Shown here piece by piece: positions 17,115 through 26,705 of a stretch of 64,000 nucleotides of DNA. The notes under the pieces were generated by a model. That model was not told the DNA's origin. It searched no databases and saw only the letters and a list, made by a program, of their open reading frames with translations. The DNA is from an uncultured Ruminiclostridium sp. (GTDB lineage Bacteria > Bacillota > Clostridia > Oscillospirales > Ruminococcaceae): the NCBI GenBank assembly GCA_934490165.1, contig CAKSTB010000007.1, positions 50,055 to 114,054 of the forward strand, in the 5' to 3' direction. Each line of letters starts with the position of its first letter. Position 1 is the stretch's first letter. A program made the translations under genes and the position numbers.

Positions 17115-18230
17115 TCAGTCTATCGGATCGCCTTTCAGTTCTTCTTCCGTAAGTTCGATAGTAGATTTGTCCGGAACTTCAACATTCATAAACTTTCCGA
17201 CAAAGGTGGATAATACAAGACCTGCGATTATCGGCAGATAGAACGTAAGGAAGCGCCAGATAAAGGTCGAAATACCGACATACTTTGTTCCGTCCGAGCC
17301 GATAAATATAGTACTGAAGAACAGTGTGTAACTGCCCTCCGCCGCACCGAGCGCACCCGGCAAAGGCATAAATGCCGAGATCATCAGCACGAACGCCTGA
17401 CACGAAATAATGGTAAGATAATCCGTACCCGACAGTCCGAAGCCGAGATAAATAACATAGGAGATCGAGAAGTAAGCCGTAAGCTGAATTACATTGTAAA
17501 TGATAAGTCTTATGATAAGCCACGGTTTTTTCTTAATGAACACGAAATTATCATGATATTCGTCTACAATATCCTCAACGGACTTGATCTTCTTTATCTT
17601 TTCTTCCTCGCTCTTTATAAAGCGGAATTTGAAAATGTGTATCTTGGCAAGCAGCTTTACTGCCCATACAGCCAGCTTCTTTACGGGCTTCTTGAAAAAT
17701 GCCAGCATAAAAAGCAGTATTATTACGATAGTATTTATGATAAATCCAAGAATTACCAGTGCCATAAGTGGTGCGTAATCGGTCGAGAAATTCTTGAATC
17801 GGGCTATAAGTACAACTGCGGAATATCCCGTCAGCACAAACTGATACATTATGAATTTGCTGAGGAGCGCCGTCATAGCGTGTGACATAGGAACGCCGAA
17901 CTTTGTGAAATAATACACCTGCATAGGCTGACCGCCTGTAGAGGACGGAGTGATACAATTGAAATACTGACCCAGCAATGCCGTCATAAACGTTCTGCTG
18001 AACTTTGCTTTCGGATATGTTGTTCTCAGCGCCGCATGGATACCAAGCGCCTCCAGCAGCCAGTATACTATCATAAGACCGACCGCTATAAACAAAAATC
18101 CGACGTTTATCTTCCGGATAGAATTAACAAGATTATCAAATCCGTCCACAAAATAAACATAAAAAATCATAAATACAAATGCAATGGCACAAATAATAAG
18201 GTTTAGCTTATTCGATTTTTTCTTTTTCAT
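17115..18230 (-). CDS. Flippase-like integral membrane protein (LPG synthase TM / UPF0104 family)
   Basis: 371 residues from the ATG at 18230 (GGGAGG 5 nt upstream); an upstream 20-codon extension is disfavoured. Eight or more membrane segments and the family signatures LLGQYFNCITPSSTGGQPMQVYYF and AFMPLPGALGAAEGSY are clear. These mark the MprF N-terminal flippase-like domain. The catalytic lysyltransferase domain of MprF is absent. The role is therefore probably lipid or polyprenyl-linked substrate movement, but the actual substrate is not known. N-terminal KKKKSNK tail is cytosolic. Confidence 0.85.
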   Translation of the reverse strand: MKKKKSNKLNLIICAIAFVFMIFYVYFVDGFDNLVNSIRKINVGFLFIAVGLMIVYWLLEALGIHAALRTTYPKAKFSRTFMTALLGQYFNCITPSSTGGQPMQVYYFTKFGVPMSHAMTALLSKFIMYQFVLTGYSAVVLIARFKNFSTDYAPLMALVILGFIINTIVIILLFMLAFFKKPVKKLAVWAVKLLAKIHIFKFRFIKSEEEKIKKIKSVEDIVDEYHDNFVFIKKKPWLIIRLIIYNVIQLTAYFSISYVIYLGFGLSGTDYLTIISCQAFVLMISAFMPLPGALGAAEGSYTLFFSTIFIGSDGTKYVGISTFIWRFLTFYLPIIAGLVLSTFVGKFMNVEVPDKSTIELTEEELKGDPID

Positions 18231-18412
18231 TAAGCCTCCCGGTTTAAAGTAAAGGCATATATTCCGACCTTTACACACCTGTAATCCCATTTTACAATAA
18301 CATTATAATTATACCTCATTTCGCAGTTTTTGTCAACGAGAAAAAGGTCGATTGCCGCCGTATACGCTCCGCGGTGCTTTATATCACTGAAAATCAGCCG
18401 TATAAAACGCTT

Positions 18413-18586
18413 CAGTTTGTAGAAAAAGACTGTTTTTGAAATAAACTTCTGATTTATTATCCCTATCCCCAAACCCCTTTCCCCCGGAAAGGGGCTATAT
18501 TACTGGGGCTACCGCCCCTAGTCCCTGTTGGGGGCTACGCCCCTCAACCCCATTTTTAACAACGATAGAGGTTTTTCGACAGTCTG
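18413..18586 (+). repeat. G/C-run hairpin repeat, copy 2
   Basis: The most complete copy. Left end CAGTTTGTAGAAAAAG and right end TTTTTCGACAGTCTG form an imperfect terminal inverted repeat of about 15 bp. Between them lies the same three-hairpin G/C core as in the other copies. It sits in the 536-bp spacer between the divergent flippase-like gene and nfnA, upstream of the nfnA promoter. Nothing else notable is seen in the spacer except that promoter. Confidence 0.88.
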
Positions 18587-18663
18587 CGCTTTCGCCGCTA
18601 CAGCTTCTTTTTCATCATCACTTTAAGTAATGACGCTATTCAATATATAAATATCGAAAACGC

Positions 18664-18692
18664 TTGAATTTTTTGCGGCAATCTGCTATACT
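18664..18692 (+). promoter_or_regulatory. nfnAB promoter
   Basis: TTGAAT (18664-18669), 17 bp, TATACT (18687-18692). The leader contains an AATTCTG/CAGAATT hairpin before the AAAGGAAAGGG ribosome-binding site of nfnA. Confidence 0.75.
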
Positions 18693-18766
18693 ATGGTGTG
18701 GCGGATCAGAAATTCTGTGCGTTTTGCAGAATTTTCCACATATAACGAAAGGAAAGGGTTTTTACA

Positions 18767-19603
18767 ATGTATAAAATACTCAAAAGACGTCAGCTCAACG
18801 AAAACGTTGTACTGATGGAGGTAGACGCTCCCTTCATTGCGAAGAAGGCGTTGGCAGGTCAGTTCATCATTCTGCGTGTTGATGAAAAGGGCGAGAGAAT
18901 ACCTCTTACCATTTCGGATTATGACAGAGAAAAGGGTACTATTACCATCATATTCCAGATAGTAGGTCAGACTACTATGCTTTTATCACAGCTCAAGGAG
19001 GGCGATGCACTGCTCGACTTTGTAGGTCCTCTCGGCAAGGCAACAGACTTTGAGGGTGCTAAAAAGGTATGTGTTATCGGCGGCGGCGTAGGTAACGCTA
19101 TCGCTTATCCTTCCGCAAAACAGTTATTCAACGAGGGTGTTGAGGTTGACGTTATTGCAGGTTTCAGAAACAAGGATATCGTTATTCTTGAAGATGAGTT
19201 CAAGAAAGCAAGCACCAATTTCTATATCACAACAGATGACGGTTCATACGGCGAAAAGGGCTTTGTAACGAACAAGCTCCAGAGCCTTATCGATGCCGGC
19301 AACAAGTACGATCTCGTTGTTGCAATAGGACCTGTTCCTATGATGAAGTTTGTCTGTGAGGTTACCCGTCCTTACGGCATTAAGACGCTTGTATCACTCA
19401 ATCCTATTATGATCGACGGTACAGGTATGTGCGGCGGCTGCCGTGTAAATGTCGGCGGAAAGATCAAGTTTGCGTGCGTTGACGGACCTGACTTTGACGG
19501 TCATTTAGTAAACTTTGACGAGCTGATGAAGCGTAACTCAACATACAAGGAAAAAGAAGCCCACGACAGAGAGCATTGCAGACTCTACAAGGCTGAGCAG
19601 TAA
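18767..19603 (+). CDS. nfnA: Ferredoxin:NADP+ oxidoreductase (bifurcating), small subunit NfnA
   Basis: FAD/NAD(H) subunit of the cytosolic NfnAB complex, which couples reduced ferredoxin and NADH to NADP+ reduction. It has an FAD-binding barrel with RIPLTISDYD, a nucleotide-binding GGGVGNAIAYP motif, and a C-terminal [2Fe-2S] site (GTGMCGGCRVNVGGKIKFACVDGPDF, split by class-typical spacing). Length 278 residues equals that of known NfnA. Homologues are often labelled SudB or dihydroorotate dehydrogenase electron-transfer subunit; the adjacent GltA-like partner decides for Nfn. Confidence 0.88.
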   Translation: MYKILKRRQLNENVVLMEVDAPFIAKKALAGQFIILRVDEKGERIPLTISDYDREKGTITIIFQIVGQTTMLLSQLKEGDALLDFVGPLGKATDFEGAKKVCVIGGGVGNAIAYPSAKQLFNEGVEVDVIAGFRNKDIVILEDEFKKASTNFYITTDDGSYGEKGFVTNKLQSLIDAGNKYDLVVAIGPVPMMKFVCEVTRPYGIKTLVSLNPIMIDGTGMCGGCRVNVGGKIKFACVDGPDFDGHLVNFDELMKRNSTYKEKEAHDREHCRLYKAEQ

Positions 19604-19621
19604 GGAAAGGACGATAAGAAA

Positions 19622-21010
19622 ATGCCTAATATGTCATTAACTAAGGTTCCTATGCCCGAACAGGACCCTAACGTAAGAAATAAGAACTTCCTCGAAGTTG
19701 CAATGGGATATACAGAAGAAATGGCAATGGAAGAAGCATCACGTTGCCTTAACTGTAAGCACAAGCCCTGCGTAAGCGGTTGCCCCGTCAATGTAAGAAT
19801 ACCCGAATTTGTAGCTAAGGTTGCAGAGGGTAAGTTTGAAGAAGCATATGAAATAATCACAAGCACAAACAGCCTCCCCGCTATCAGCGGTCGTGTTTGT
19901 CCTCAGGAAAGCCAGTGCGAGGGCAAGTGCGTAAGAGGTATCAAGGGCGAGAGCGTTTCGATCGGACGTCTTGAGCGTTTCTGTGCTGACTACCACATGA
20001 AGCACAGCAATGCAAAGGCAGTTAAGCCCCAGTCGAACGGCAAGAAGGTAGCTGTTGTAGGTGCAGGTCCTTCAGGTCTTACCTGTGCGGGTGACCTTGC
20101 AAAGAAGGGTTACGAAGTAACAGTATTTGAAGCATTCCACACAGCAGGCGGCGTTCTGGTTTACGGCATCCCCGAATTCAGACTTCCCAAGGCTATCGTT
20201 AAGAAGGAAGTCGAGAACCTCCAGGATCTCGGCGTTGAAGTAAAGACAAATATGGTTATCGGCCGTGTTCTGTCAGTAGACGAGCTGTTCGAGATGGGCT
20301 ACAAGGCTGTATTCATCGGCTCGGGTGCAGGTCTTCCCTCATTCATGGGTATCGAGGGCGAGGATCTCATCGGCGTTTACTCGGCTAACGAGTACCTCAC
20401 AAGAACAAACCTTATGAAGGCTTATCTTGAAGACTATGATACGCCTATCATCAAGAGCAAGTCTGTAGCAGTTGTCGGCGGCGGTAACGTTGCTATGGAT
20501 GCCGCAAGATGCGCTAAGCGTCTTGGCGCTGAAAATGTATACATAGTATACCGCAGAGGTATGGAAGAAATGCCCGCCCGTAAGGAAGAAGTACACCACG
20601 CTATGGAAGAGGGCATCATCTTCAAGAACCTCAACAACCCTGTTAAGATCATCGGCGATGAGAACGGCAGAGTAAAGGCTATGGAGTGCATTGAGATGGA
20701 ACTCGGCGAGCCCGATGCAAGCGGCAGACGTAAGCCTATCGCTAAGGAAGGCAGTAACTTTGAGCTTCCCGTTGACACAGTTATTATGTCGATCGGTACA
20801 TCTCCCAACCCCCTCATCAGAAGCACAACTCCCGGTCTTGACACCAACAAGAGAGGTTGCCTTGTTGTTAACGAAGACACAATGCAGACGACCCGTGAGG
20901 GTGTTTATGCCGGCGGTGACGCAGTTACAGGTGCGGCTACAGTTATCCTTGCTATGGGCGCAGGTAAGCAGGCGGCACAGAGCATTGATGAATATCTGAG
21001 CAAGAACTGA
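19622..21010 (+). CDS. nfnB: Ferredoxin:NADP+ oxidoreductase (bifurcating), large subunit NfnB
   Basis: 462-residue flavoprotein related to glutamate synthase small chain. N-terminal cysteine clusters CLNCKHKPCVSGCP and CPQESQCEGKC bind two [4Fe-4S] centres. The first Rossmann fold VVGAGPSGLTCAGDLAKKG binds FAD, and the second VVGGGNVAMDAARCAKRLGAE binds NADP(H). The C-terminal GVYAGGDAVTGAATVILAMGAG is the FAD-closing motif. It starts 18 bp after nfnA. No gltB large subunit is present, which supports NfnB rather than GltD. Confidence 0.88.
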   Translation: MPNMSLTKVPMPEQDPNVRNKNFLEVAMGYTEEMAMEEASRCLNCKHKPCVSGCPVNVRIPEFVAKVAEGKFEEAYEIITSTNSLPAISGRVCPQESQCEGKCVRGIKGESVSIGRLERFCADYHMKHSNAKAVKPQSNGKKVAVVGAGPSGLTCAGDLAKKGYEVTVFEAFHTAGGVLVYGIPEFRLPKAIVKKEVENLQDLGVEVKTNMVIGRVLSVDELFEMGYKAVFIGSGAGLPSFMGIEGEDLIGVYSANEYLTRTNLMKAYLEDYDTPIIKSKSVAVVGGGNVAMDAARCAKRLGAENVYIVYRRGMEEMPARKEEVHHAMEEGIIFKNLNNPVKIIGDENGRVKAMECIEMELGEPDASGRRKPIAKEGSNFELPVDTVIMSIGTSPNPLIRSTTPGLDTNKRGCLVVNEDTMQTTREGVYAGGDAVTGAATVILAMGAGKQAAQSIDEYLSKN

Positions 21011-21031
21011 TAACGGTTAAAGGATATATTG

Positions 21032-21065
21032 ACAGGCTGATGCAAACGCATCAGCCTGTTTTGTT
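21032..21065 (+). terminator. nfnAB terminator
   Basis: 12-bp stem ACAGGCTGATGC/GCATCAGCCTGT with an AAAC loop, followed by TTTTGTTT. Confidence 0.88.
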
Positions 21066-21070
21066 TGCAG

Positions 21071-21109
21071 AAAAACCGCGGCTTAAAATCAAATAAGCCG
21101 CGGTTTTTG
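21071..21109. terminator. Bidirectional terminator, mainly for recD2
   Basis: AAAAACCGCGGCTTA/TAAGCCGCGGTTTTT inverted repeat with T runs on both strands, 21 bp after the recD2 stop. Confidence 0.85.
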
Positions 21110-21129
21110 TTATCCGCAATATATCATCG

Positions 21130-23382
21130 TCACTCTTCGTCCGTATTTTCCTCTTCCTGCGTATCCTTACGGTTCATTTCAATCTCAAGCAGAGGTCTTA
21201 ACAGCGAATATCTGAGCATCTTCCTGTCGTTATCCACCATAGTCTTTACAAGCTGTTTTGTGCCTATGACTATTATCATCTTCTTGGCTCTGGTAACACC
21301 TGTGTAGAGCAGATTTCTGTACAGCAGATTTTGTGTAAAACCCGTTATCGGGATAATTACTGCGTCATACTCACTGCCCTGGCTCTTATGTATAGTGATA
21401 GCGTAGGCGTGTTCGAGCTTTCGGAGCATTTCGGAGGTGTATATCGCCATTCTTCCCTCAAAGTCTATCGTTACATTCTGAGAAAAGCGGTCGACCGCGC
21501 GGATTATTCCGATATCGCCGTTGAAAATTCCACTGCCCTTTTCATTATTTTTCGTCCACAGCACGTCATAGTCGTTCTTTGTCTGCATTACCTTGTCGCC
21601 TGTGCGGAATATGACATCGAAGAATTTGAGCTCCGCCTTGTTCTGTGACGGCGGATTGAGCGCGAGCTGAAGCTGTTTGTTAAGCTCTCTCGTTCCCGCC
21701 GCTCCCATTTTTGTGGGGCACAGCACCTGAATGTCATCTATCGGCGAAAATCCGTAGGTGTCGGGCAGGCGCTGTTTTGTAAGCTGTATCACAAGCCCCG
21801 CTATCTCACTCTCGTTGGGCTTGTTCATAAAGAAAAAGTCATTCTGCCTGTCGTCAAGCACCGGAAATTCGCCCTTTACTATCCTGTGTGCATTGGTGAC
21901 TATAAGGCTCTGCGCCGCCTGTCTGAATATCTCTTTCAGTTCAACGGACGGGATATAATGCGACGCTATAAGGTCTTTCAGCACGTTTCCCGCGCCCACC
22001 GACGGGAGCTGATTTGAGTCGCCGACCATAATGAACTTTGAGGTCGGCTTGATAGCCCTTACAAGCGAGCACATAAGAAGTGCGTCCACCATCGACATTT
22101 CATCGGCAATAACCACATCTGCGGGGAGTGGATTGGTTTCGTTGCGCTTGAATTTCAGCTCACCCTTTGCGGTATAATCGACTTCAAGCAGTCTGTGTAT
22201 AGTCCTTGCAGGCTCACCTGTAAGGTCGCTCATACGCTTTGCCGCTCTGCCTGTCGGGGCGCAGAGCAGAATGCGCTTTTTATGCGCTTTAAGTATCTTG
22301 ATAACGCCGTTGAGAGTAGTTGTCTTACCTGTACCCGGACCACCTGTCAGAATAAACACCGAGCCTGTAAGGCAAGCGTTTATAGCGGCGCGCTGCAGAT
22401 CCTCATACTGAATATTCTCGGAGAACTCCACACCTCTTATTTCATCGGAATAGTCCTTTTCGTACTGTGCCGAGGTGCGTATCATAAACGCAAGCTTCTT
22501 AGCAATATAGGTTTCCGCAAGATAGTATTCGGGCAGGTACACAAACTCGCGCTTTCCGAGCGTAAGCCTTGTCACCCACTCCTTTTCCTCGCAGTCGTCA
22601 AGGCAGGACTCAAACTGTCTGCGCTCTATACCGAGGTTGTCGCATACCGACTCCCTGAGCTTTTCCGTAGGCAGGCAGGTGTGACCTGCGTTGGCGTTCT
22701 CGTGCAGGACATACACTATACCGGCGCGTACACGGTCGCTGTTCTCCGCGTCAAATCCGAGGTCAGCCGCCATACGGTCGACTGAGCGGAAATCTATATC
22801 TATACCGCTTGTGCACAGTATATACGGGTTTGTCTTTATCTGCTTTATGCTGTCGTGCTCAAATGCCGACCATACGCTTATTGCGTGTGCAGGGCCGAAA
22901 TTATATTCACCGAGGAACTTTATGACCTCGTTTACTCCGGTTATCTTGTGGTATTCGTTTGATATGTAAAGCGCCTTATCCGAAGAAATGCCATTTATCG
23001 CCGTGAGCTTCATACAGTCGTTGTCGATTATATCAAGCGCTTCAGTTCCGAATGCCTTTACTATGCGCTTTGCTATAGCGGGACCCAGACCCTTTATAAC
23101 GCCCGAGCCGAGGTACGCCGCTATCTCGGTTTCGGTCTGTGGCATAGAGCGCTCGCACATTGCCGCCTTGAACTGCCTGCCGTACTTCGGACTTGTGATC
23201 CAGCCGCCGCGCAGATCAAGCCGCTCGCCCTCGTTCACATCACCGAGCGTTCCTACTACCGGGATAAGTCCCTCCTCACAGCCGAGATTTATAACCGTAT
23301 AGCCGTTGTCGGCATTTTTATATATAACGTCCTCCACAGAGCCGCTGAGCTCAACGGAAATATCGACCTTCTGATTATCCAA
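21130..23382 (-). CDS. recD2: ATP-dependent RecD2-type DNA helicase
   Basis: 750-residue SF1B 5'-3' helicase without RecBC partners. It has the RecD2 N-terminal OB-like and helix-hairpin-helix part (ending near YLGSGVIKGLGPAIAKRIV). Walker A is GGPGTGKTTT, then CAPTGRAAKRM, Walker B VVIADEMSMVD, VGDSNQLPSVGAGNVL, and the SF1 motif VI region HAYAITIHKSQGSEYDAVIIP plus LLYTGVTRAKK. The acidic C-terminus is typical. It is the last gene of a prmA-small membrane protein-recD2 run. The likely role is DNA repair and replication-fork processing. Confidence 0.93.
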   Translation of the reverse strand: MDNQKVDISVELSGSVEDVIYKNADNGYTVINLGCEEGLIPVVGTLGDVNEGERLDLRGGWITSPKYGRQFKAAMCERSMPQTETEIAAYLGSGVIKGLGPAIAKRIVKAFGTEALDIIDNDCMKLTAINGISSDKALYISNEYHKITGVNEVIKFLGEYNFGPAHAISVWSAFEHDSIKQIKTNPYILCTSGIDIDFRSVDRMAADLGFDAENSDRVRAGIVYVLHENANAGHTCLPTEKLRESVCDNLGIERRQFESCLDDCEEKEWVTRLTLGKREFVYLPEYYLAETYIAKKLAFMIRTSAQYEKDYSDEIRGVEFSENIQYEDLQRAAINACLTGSVFILTGGPGTGKTTTLNGVIKILKAHKKRILLCAPTGRAAKRMSDLTGEPARTIHRLLEVDYTAKGELKFKRNETNPLPADVVIADEMSMVDALLMCSLVRAIKPTSKFIMVGDSNQLPSVGAGNVLKDLIASHYIPSVELKEIFRQAAQSLIVTNAHRIVKGEFPVLDDRQNDFFFMNKPNESEIAGLVIQLTKQRLPDTYGFSPIDDIQVLCPTKMGAAGTRELNKQLQLALNPPSQNKAELKFFDVIFRTGDKVMQTKNDYDVLWTKNNEKGSGIFNGDIGIIRAVDRFSQNVTIDFEGRMAIYTSEMLRKLEHAYAITIHKSQGSEYDAVIIPITGFTQNLLYRNLLYTGVTRAKKMIIVIGTKQLVKTMVDNDRKMLRYSLLRPLLEIEMNRKDTQEEENTDEE

Positions 23383-23410
23383 TTACATTCCCTCGTTTTT
23401 CTTCTTAGCG

Positions 23411-23692
23411 TTACTTCATACATACTCTCGGACAATCGGCAGAAAGAGCACGGCATATAGTGATAAACTCCGTGTCTGCTGTCAGGCTTTCCGGTACTAT
23501 TATCACAACATCACCGTTTGTAGCCTTAAGTGCGCTTCTGACCTTTCCCTCTACGTCATCGCACCCATCAGGTCTGACATATACCGGCGGCGCATTGGCA
23601 GTACCCAGACTGCCGATGAACAGCACAACGTTCACAGCGCCCATTATTCCGAGAAATATAAGTGCAAATAGCATTATGTATGCACCACTCAT
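23411..23692 (-). CDS. Small single-pass membrane protein, unknown
   Basis: 93 residues from the ATG at 23692 (AAGGGG 8 nt upstream). One N-terminal membrane helix (about 5-30) precedes a short soluble part with VRPDGCDDVEGKVRSALKATNGDVVIIVPESLTADTEFITICRAL. This has the look of a small alpha/beta domain and carries four cysteines. It lies between prmA and recD2 with small gaps, so it is probably cotranscribed. No family recognised. Confidence 0.7.
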   Translation of the reverse strand: MSGAYIMLFALIFLGIMGAVNVVLFIGSLGTANAPPVYVRPDGCDDVEGKVRSALKATNGDVVIIVPESLTADTEFITICRALSADCPRVCMK

Positions 23693-23747
23693 AAGATACA
23701 CCCCTTTTATCAGTTTACCTCATTATATGGTGCAAATGTTTTTTCTG

Positions 23748-24719
23748 TTACGGATTGCAGGTGCAGAGAATTGCGTTCCAGCCCTCTTTTTCCGATACAC
23801 TCTCTACCCTGATATTGTTTTCCTTAAGAGCGGACAACACCTCGTCAAGTCTTTCTGTTATGATACCCGATACTATAAGCTTGCCGTTCTTCTTTAAAAA
23901 TCCGCTGAAATACGGCGACATTGAAATAATGACATCGGCAACGATATTTGCCGTGATAATGTCAAAGCCTGTGCCTATCTTCTCTCTGAGCGGTTCGTCG
24001 TCGCTGATATTTCCGACATAAGCCGAAACCATATCACTGCCAAAGCCGTTCTTTTCGGTGTTTTCCTTTGCGGTACGGACGGAATTTTCAAATATATCTA
24101 CCATTACCGCCTGTTTTGCACCGAGGAGCAGTCCTGCGATCGACAGTATACCACTGCCTGTGCCGAGGTCAAGCATTCTGTCGCCCTCGTGTATCTGCTT
24201 TTCGAGCAGCTCCATGACAAGGCGGGTCGTGTGGTGCTGACCTGTTCCGAACGATGAGGCGGGGTCTATTTCAAGTATCTTTCTGCCATCCGTATTTTCA
24301 ACATCTTCCCAGCTGGGCTTTATTATCAGCTTTTCACCTACCGTAAAAGGCTTGTAGTACTGCTTCCAGTTATTAGCCCAGTCCTCTTCACGCACACAGT
24401 CTATCTCCACGTCAAGACTGCCGTAAAAATCGTCCTTGTCGTTTGCCTTGAGCTCACCGAGCGTTCCGCTGAGAGCCGACAGCATTTCCGCACCCTGCTC
24501 GTTATCCTGAACATAGCAGGTAATGTGCGGCTTTACGGTTTTAAGTCCCATAAGACTGTCGTCTACATAGTCCCAGTTGTACTCCTTGTTTTCAAGAAAC
24601 TCCTCAAAGTCTGCCGGATCATGGATTATAAATCCGTTAAGTCCGAGCTCGGATAGGCGCATTGTAAGCACCTGCACCGCCTCGCTTTTCGTATATATGT
24701 CTACCTGTCTGAACTGCAT
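23748..24719 (-). CDS. prmA: Ribosomal protein L11 methyltransferase
   Basis: S-adenosylmethionine-dependent enzyme trimethylating ribosomal protein L11. The 323 residues include an N-terminal L11-recognition domain. The methyltransferase core shows the PrmA-specific DPASSFGTGQHHTTRL, SAM motif I DLGTGSGILSIAGLLLGAK, and NIVADVIISMSPYF. The C-terminus has the G-W-N-A-I-L-C-T ending. The leader carries a GCCCGCGGGC palindrome (24743-24754) between the promoter region and the start. Confidence 0.93.
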   Translation of the reverse strand: MQFRQVDIYTKSEAVQVLTMRLSELGLNGFIIHDPADFEEFLENKEYNWDYVDDSLMGLKTVKPHITCYVQDNEQGAEMLSALSGTLGELKANDKDDFYGSLDVEIDCVREEDWANNWKQYYKPFTVGEKLIIKPSWEDVENTDGRKILEIDPASSFGTGQHHTTRLVMELLEKQIHEGDRMLDLGTGSGILSIAGLLLGAKQAVMVDIFENSVRTAKENTEKNGFGSDMVSAYVGNISDDEPLREKIGTGFDIITANIVADVIISMSPYFSGFLKKNGKLIVSGIITERLDEVLSALKENNIRVESVSEKEGWNAILCTCNP

Positions 24720-24810
24720 AGTAATACCTCTTGTTTCTTATTTGCCCGCGGGCATAAAAATCTATTATATATTATCCTACATTTCGGGCAAAAAAGCAAG
24801 TGGTTAACGC

Positions 24811-24844
24811 AAAAATGCACCGCCCTTATCAAAAGAGCGGTGCA
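24811..24844 (-). terminator. Terminator of the ammonium transporter gene
   Basis: ATGCACCGC/GCGGTGCAT hairpin followed by a U run on the minus strand, 40 bp after the stop at 24885. Confidence 0.85.
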
Positions 24845-24884
24845 TCACATTCAAGGAAGAACCAATGTTAATTTTTGCTTTTTA

Positions 24885-26669
24885 TCAATCGTTGTCCTGT
24901 AAAGCCTCGTAAGCCTCTTCGCCTGTACGAACCTTGATAACATTCTCAACGTCGTATACGAATATCTTACCGTCGCCTATCTTACCGGTGTAAAGCGCAT
25001 TCTTTGCAACTTCAACAACCTTTTCAACAGGAACCTTGCATACTACGATTTCGACCTTCATCTTAGGAAGAAGTCTTGCGTCTACAGGAACGCCACGGTA
25101 GAACTCAGTTGAGCCCTTCTGCATACCGCAACCCATTACATGAGATACCGTCATACCGGTGATACCGATAGATGAAAGCGCGTGCTTGAGAACCTCGAAC
25201 TTCTCCTGATTTGCGATGATATCTACCTTTGTCATCTTTACATCGCTTGCGCTGATAGGAGCTTTCGCCTTTGAAACGTGCTGTACAGGTACAGATGTTT
25301 CAACAGGAGCAGCCTCGGTAACAACTGCAGTATCTTCTGCGGAAGAACCGCTGTATACGCTGTCGCCTGCGATAACGAAGTCTGCGTATGAGCTGGGCAG
25401 ACCGTGTTCTGTCGTATCAAGACCCTTGAGCTCTTCTTCTCTTGAAGCTCTCAGACCGATCGTGTGCTTTAAGATGTAGAATGTCAGGAACATCGTTACT
25501 GCTGTGAAAGCACAAACCGCAACTACACCGAGTGCCTGTATGCCGAGCTGGCTGAAACCGCCGCCGTAGAACAGACCCGTGATACCGTTCTGACCCTTAC
25601 CTGTTGCGAATAAGCCTACTGCAAGTGAGCCCCATACACCGTTGAAGAAGTGTACCGCTACAGCACCGACAGGGTCGTCGACCTTGAGCTTGTAATCGAG
25701 GAACCAAACGCCGAAGCAAACCAGGAAGCCTGAAACAATACCGATTATCGTTGCGCCGAGTGCATCTGTATCTGCACAGGGAGCTGTGATAGCTACAAGT
25801 CCTGCGAGTGAAGCGTTAAGACACATCGAAACATCGGGCTTGCCGTTTTTGAGCCATGTGAATATCATCGTTACTACCGTAGCAACTGCGGGAGCAATTG
25901 TTGTGGTAAGGAATATATTTGCGAGGTAGTTTACATCTGATGCGGCAGCACCGTTAAATCCGTACCAACCGAACCAGAGAATGAATACGCCGAGTGCGCC
26001 GAGGGGGATAGAGTGACCTAAGATAGCTCTGGGCTTGCCGTCCTTGCTGAACTTACCGATACGCGGTCCGACCATTGCGGCACCGATAAGAGCCGTAAGA
26101 CCACCGACCATATGAATTGCCGTTGAACCTGCAAAGTCAACGAAGCCGAGCTGTGCGAGCCAGCCGCCGCCCCAGATCCAGTGAGCCTCGATAGGATAAA
26201 CAACAAGGCTTATAACGAATGAGTAGATGCAGTAGCTGATGAACTTTGTACGCTCTGCCATAGCACCTGAAACTATCGTTGCGGCAGTAGCACAGAATAC
26301 TAAGTTGAATACGAACTCTGCACATCTGTCAAAGCCCGAAAGCTGAGTCAGTATGTCAATGTTCGGAACACCGATAAGTCCGAAGAATGTATCTTCACCG
26401 AGCATCAGACCGAAGCCGAGAAGTACGAATGCGATCGTGCCAAGACAGAAGTCCATTAAGTTTTTCATTATAATGTTGCCGGCATTCTTCGCTCTGGTGA
26501 AGCCTGTTTCTACCATCGCGAAACCGCACTGCATAAAGAATACCAATGCGGCACCGATAAGGTACCATATGCCGTTACCGTCGCCGACATTGAACATTGT
26601 GGCGTTAACGGTTTCCTGAATTTTGTCTGCCGATTCGGCAGCTAGAGTTAGCGTGGATAAGAGATCCAT
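24885..26669 (-). CDS. Ammonium transporter fused to a C-terminal PII signalling domain
   Basis: 594 residues. Residues 1 to about 420 are an Amt/MEP channel with 11 or so membrane helices and Amt signatures (FFMQCGFAMVETGFTRAKNAGNIIMKN, the twin-His pore residues in STAIHMVGG and VHFFNGVWG). After a Ser/Ala/Val-rich linker, residues from about 484 form a full GlnB/GlnK domain: ITGMTV, QKGSTEFYRG T loop, and TGKIGDGKIFV B loop. The T-loop tyrosine that is uridylylated in enterobacterial PII is Val here, whereas the QKG and K90-equivalent residues are kept. The PII domain is therefore likely to sense ATP/ADP and 2-oxoglutarate and gate its own channel without uridylylation. N-terminal signal-like segment present. 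Confidence 0.93.
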   Translation of the reverse strand: MDLLSTLTLAAESADKIQETVNATMFNVGDGNGIWYLIGAALVFFMQCGFAMVETGFTRAKNAGNIIMKNLMDFCLGTIAFVLLGFGLMLGEDTFFGLIGVPNIDILTQLSGFDRCAEFVFNLVFCATAATIVSGAMAERTKFISYCIYSFVISLVVYPIEAHWIWGGGWLAQLGFVDFAGSTAIHMVGGLTALIGAAMVGPRIGKFSKDGKPRAILGHSIPLGALGVFILWFGWYGFNGAAASDVNYLANIFLTTTIAPAVATVVTMIFTWLKNGKPDVSMCLNASLAGLVAITAPCADTDALGATIIGIVSGFLVCFGVWFLDYKLKVDDPVGAVAVHFFNGVWGSLAVGLFATGKGQNGITGLFYGGGFSQLGIQALGVVAVCAFTAVTMFLTFYILKHTIGLRASREEELKGLDTTEHGLPSSYADFVIAGDSVYSGSSAEDTAVVTEAAPVETSVPVQHVSKAKAPISASDVKMTKVDIIANQEKFEVLKHALSSIGITGMTVSHVMGCGMQKGSTEFYRGVPVDARLLPKMKVEIVVCKVPVEKVVEVAKNALYTGKIGDGKIFVYDVENVIKVRTGEEAYEALQDND

Positions 26670-26705
26670 TGATAACCGCCCCTTTCAAAAGGTAATTTTC
26701 TGACT

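Noticed and set aside
19622..21010. Glutamate synthase small subunit (GltD)
   Set aside because: No gltB partner is present and the adjacent NfnA-type gene with a [2Fe-2S] site fits the NfnAB complex better.
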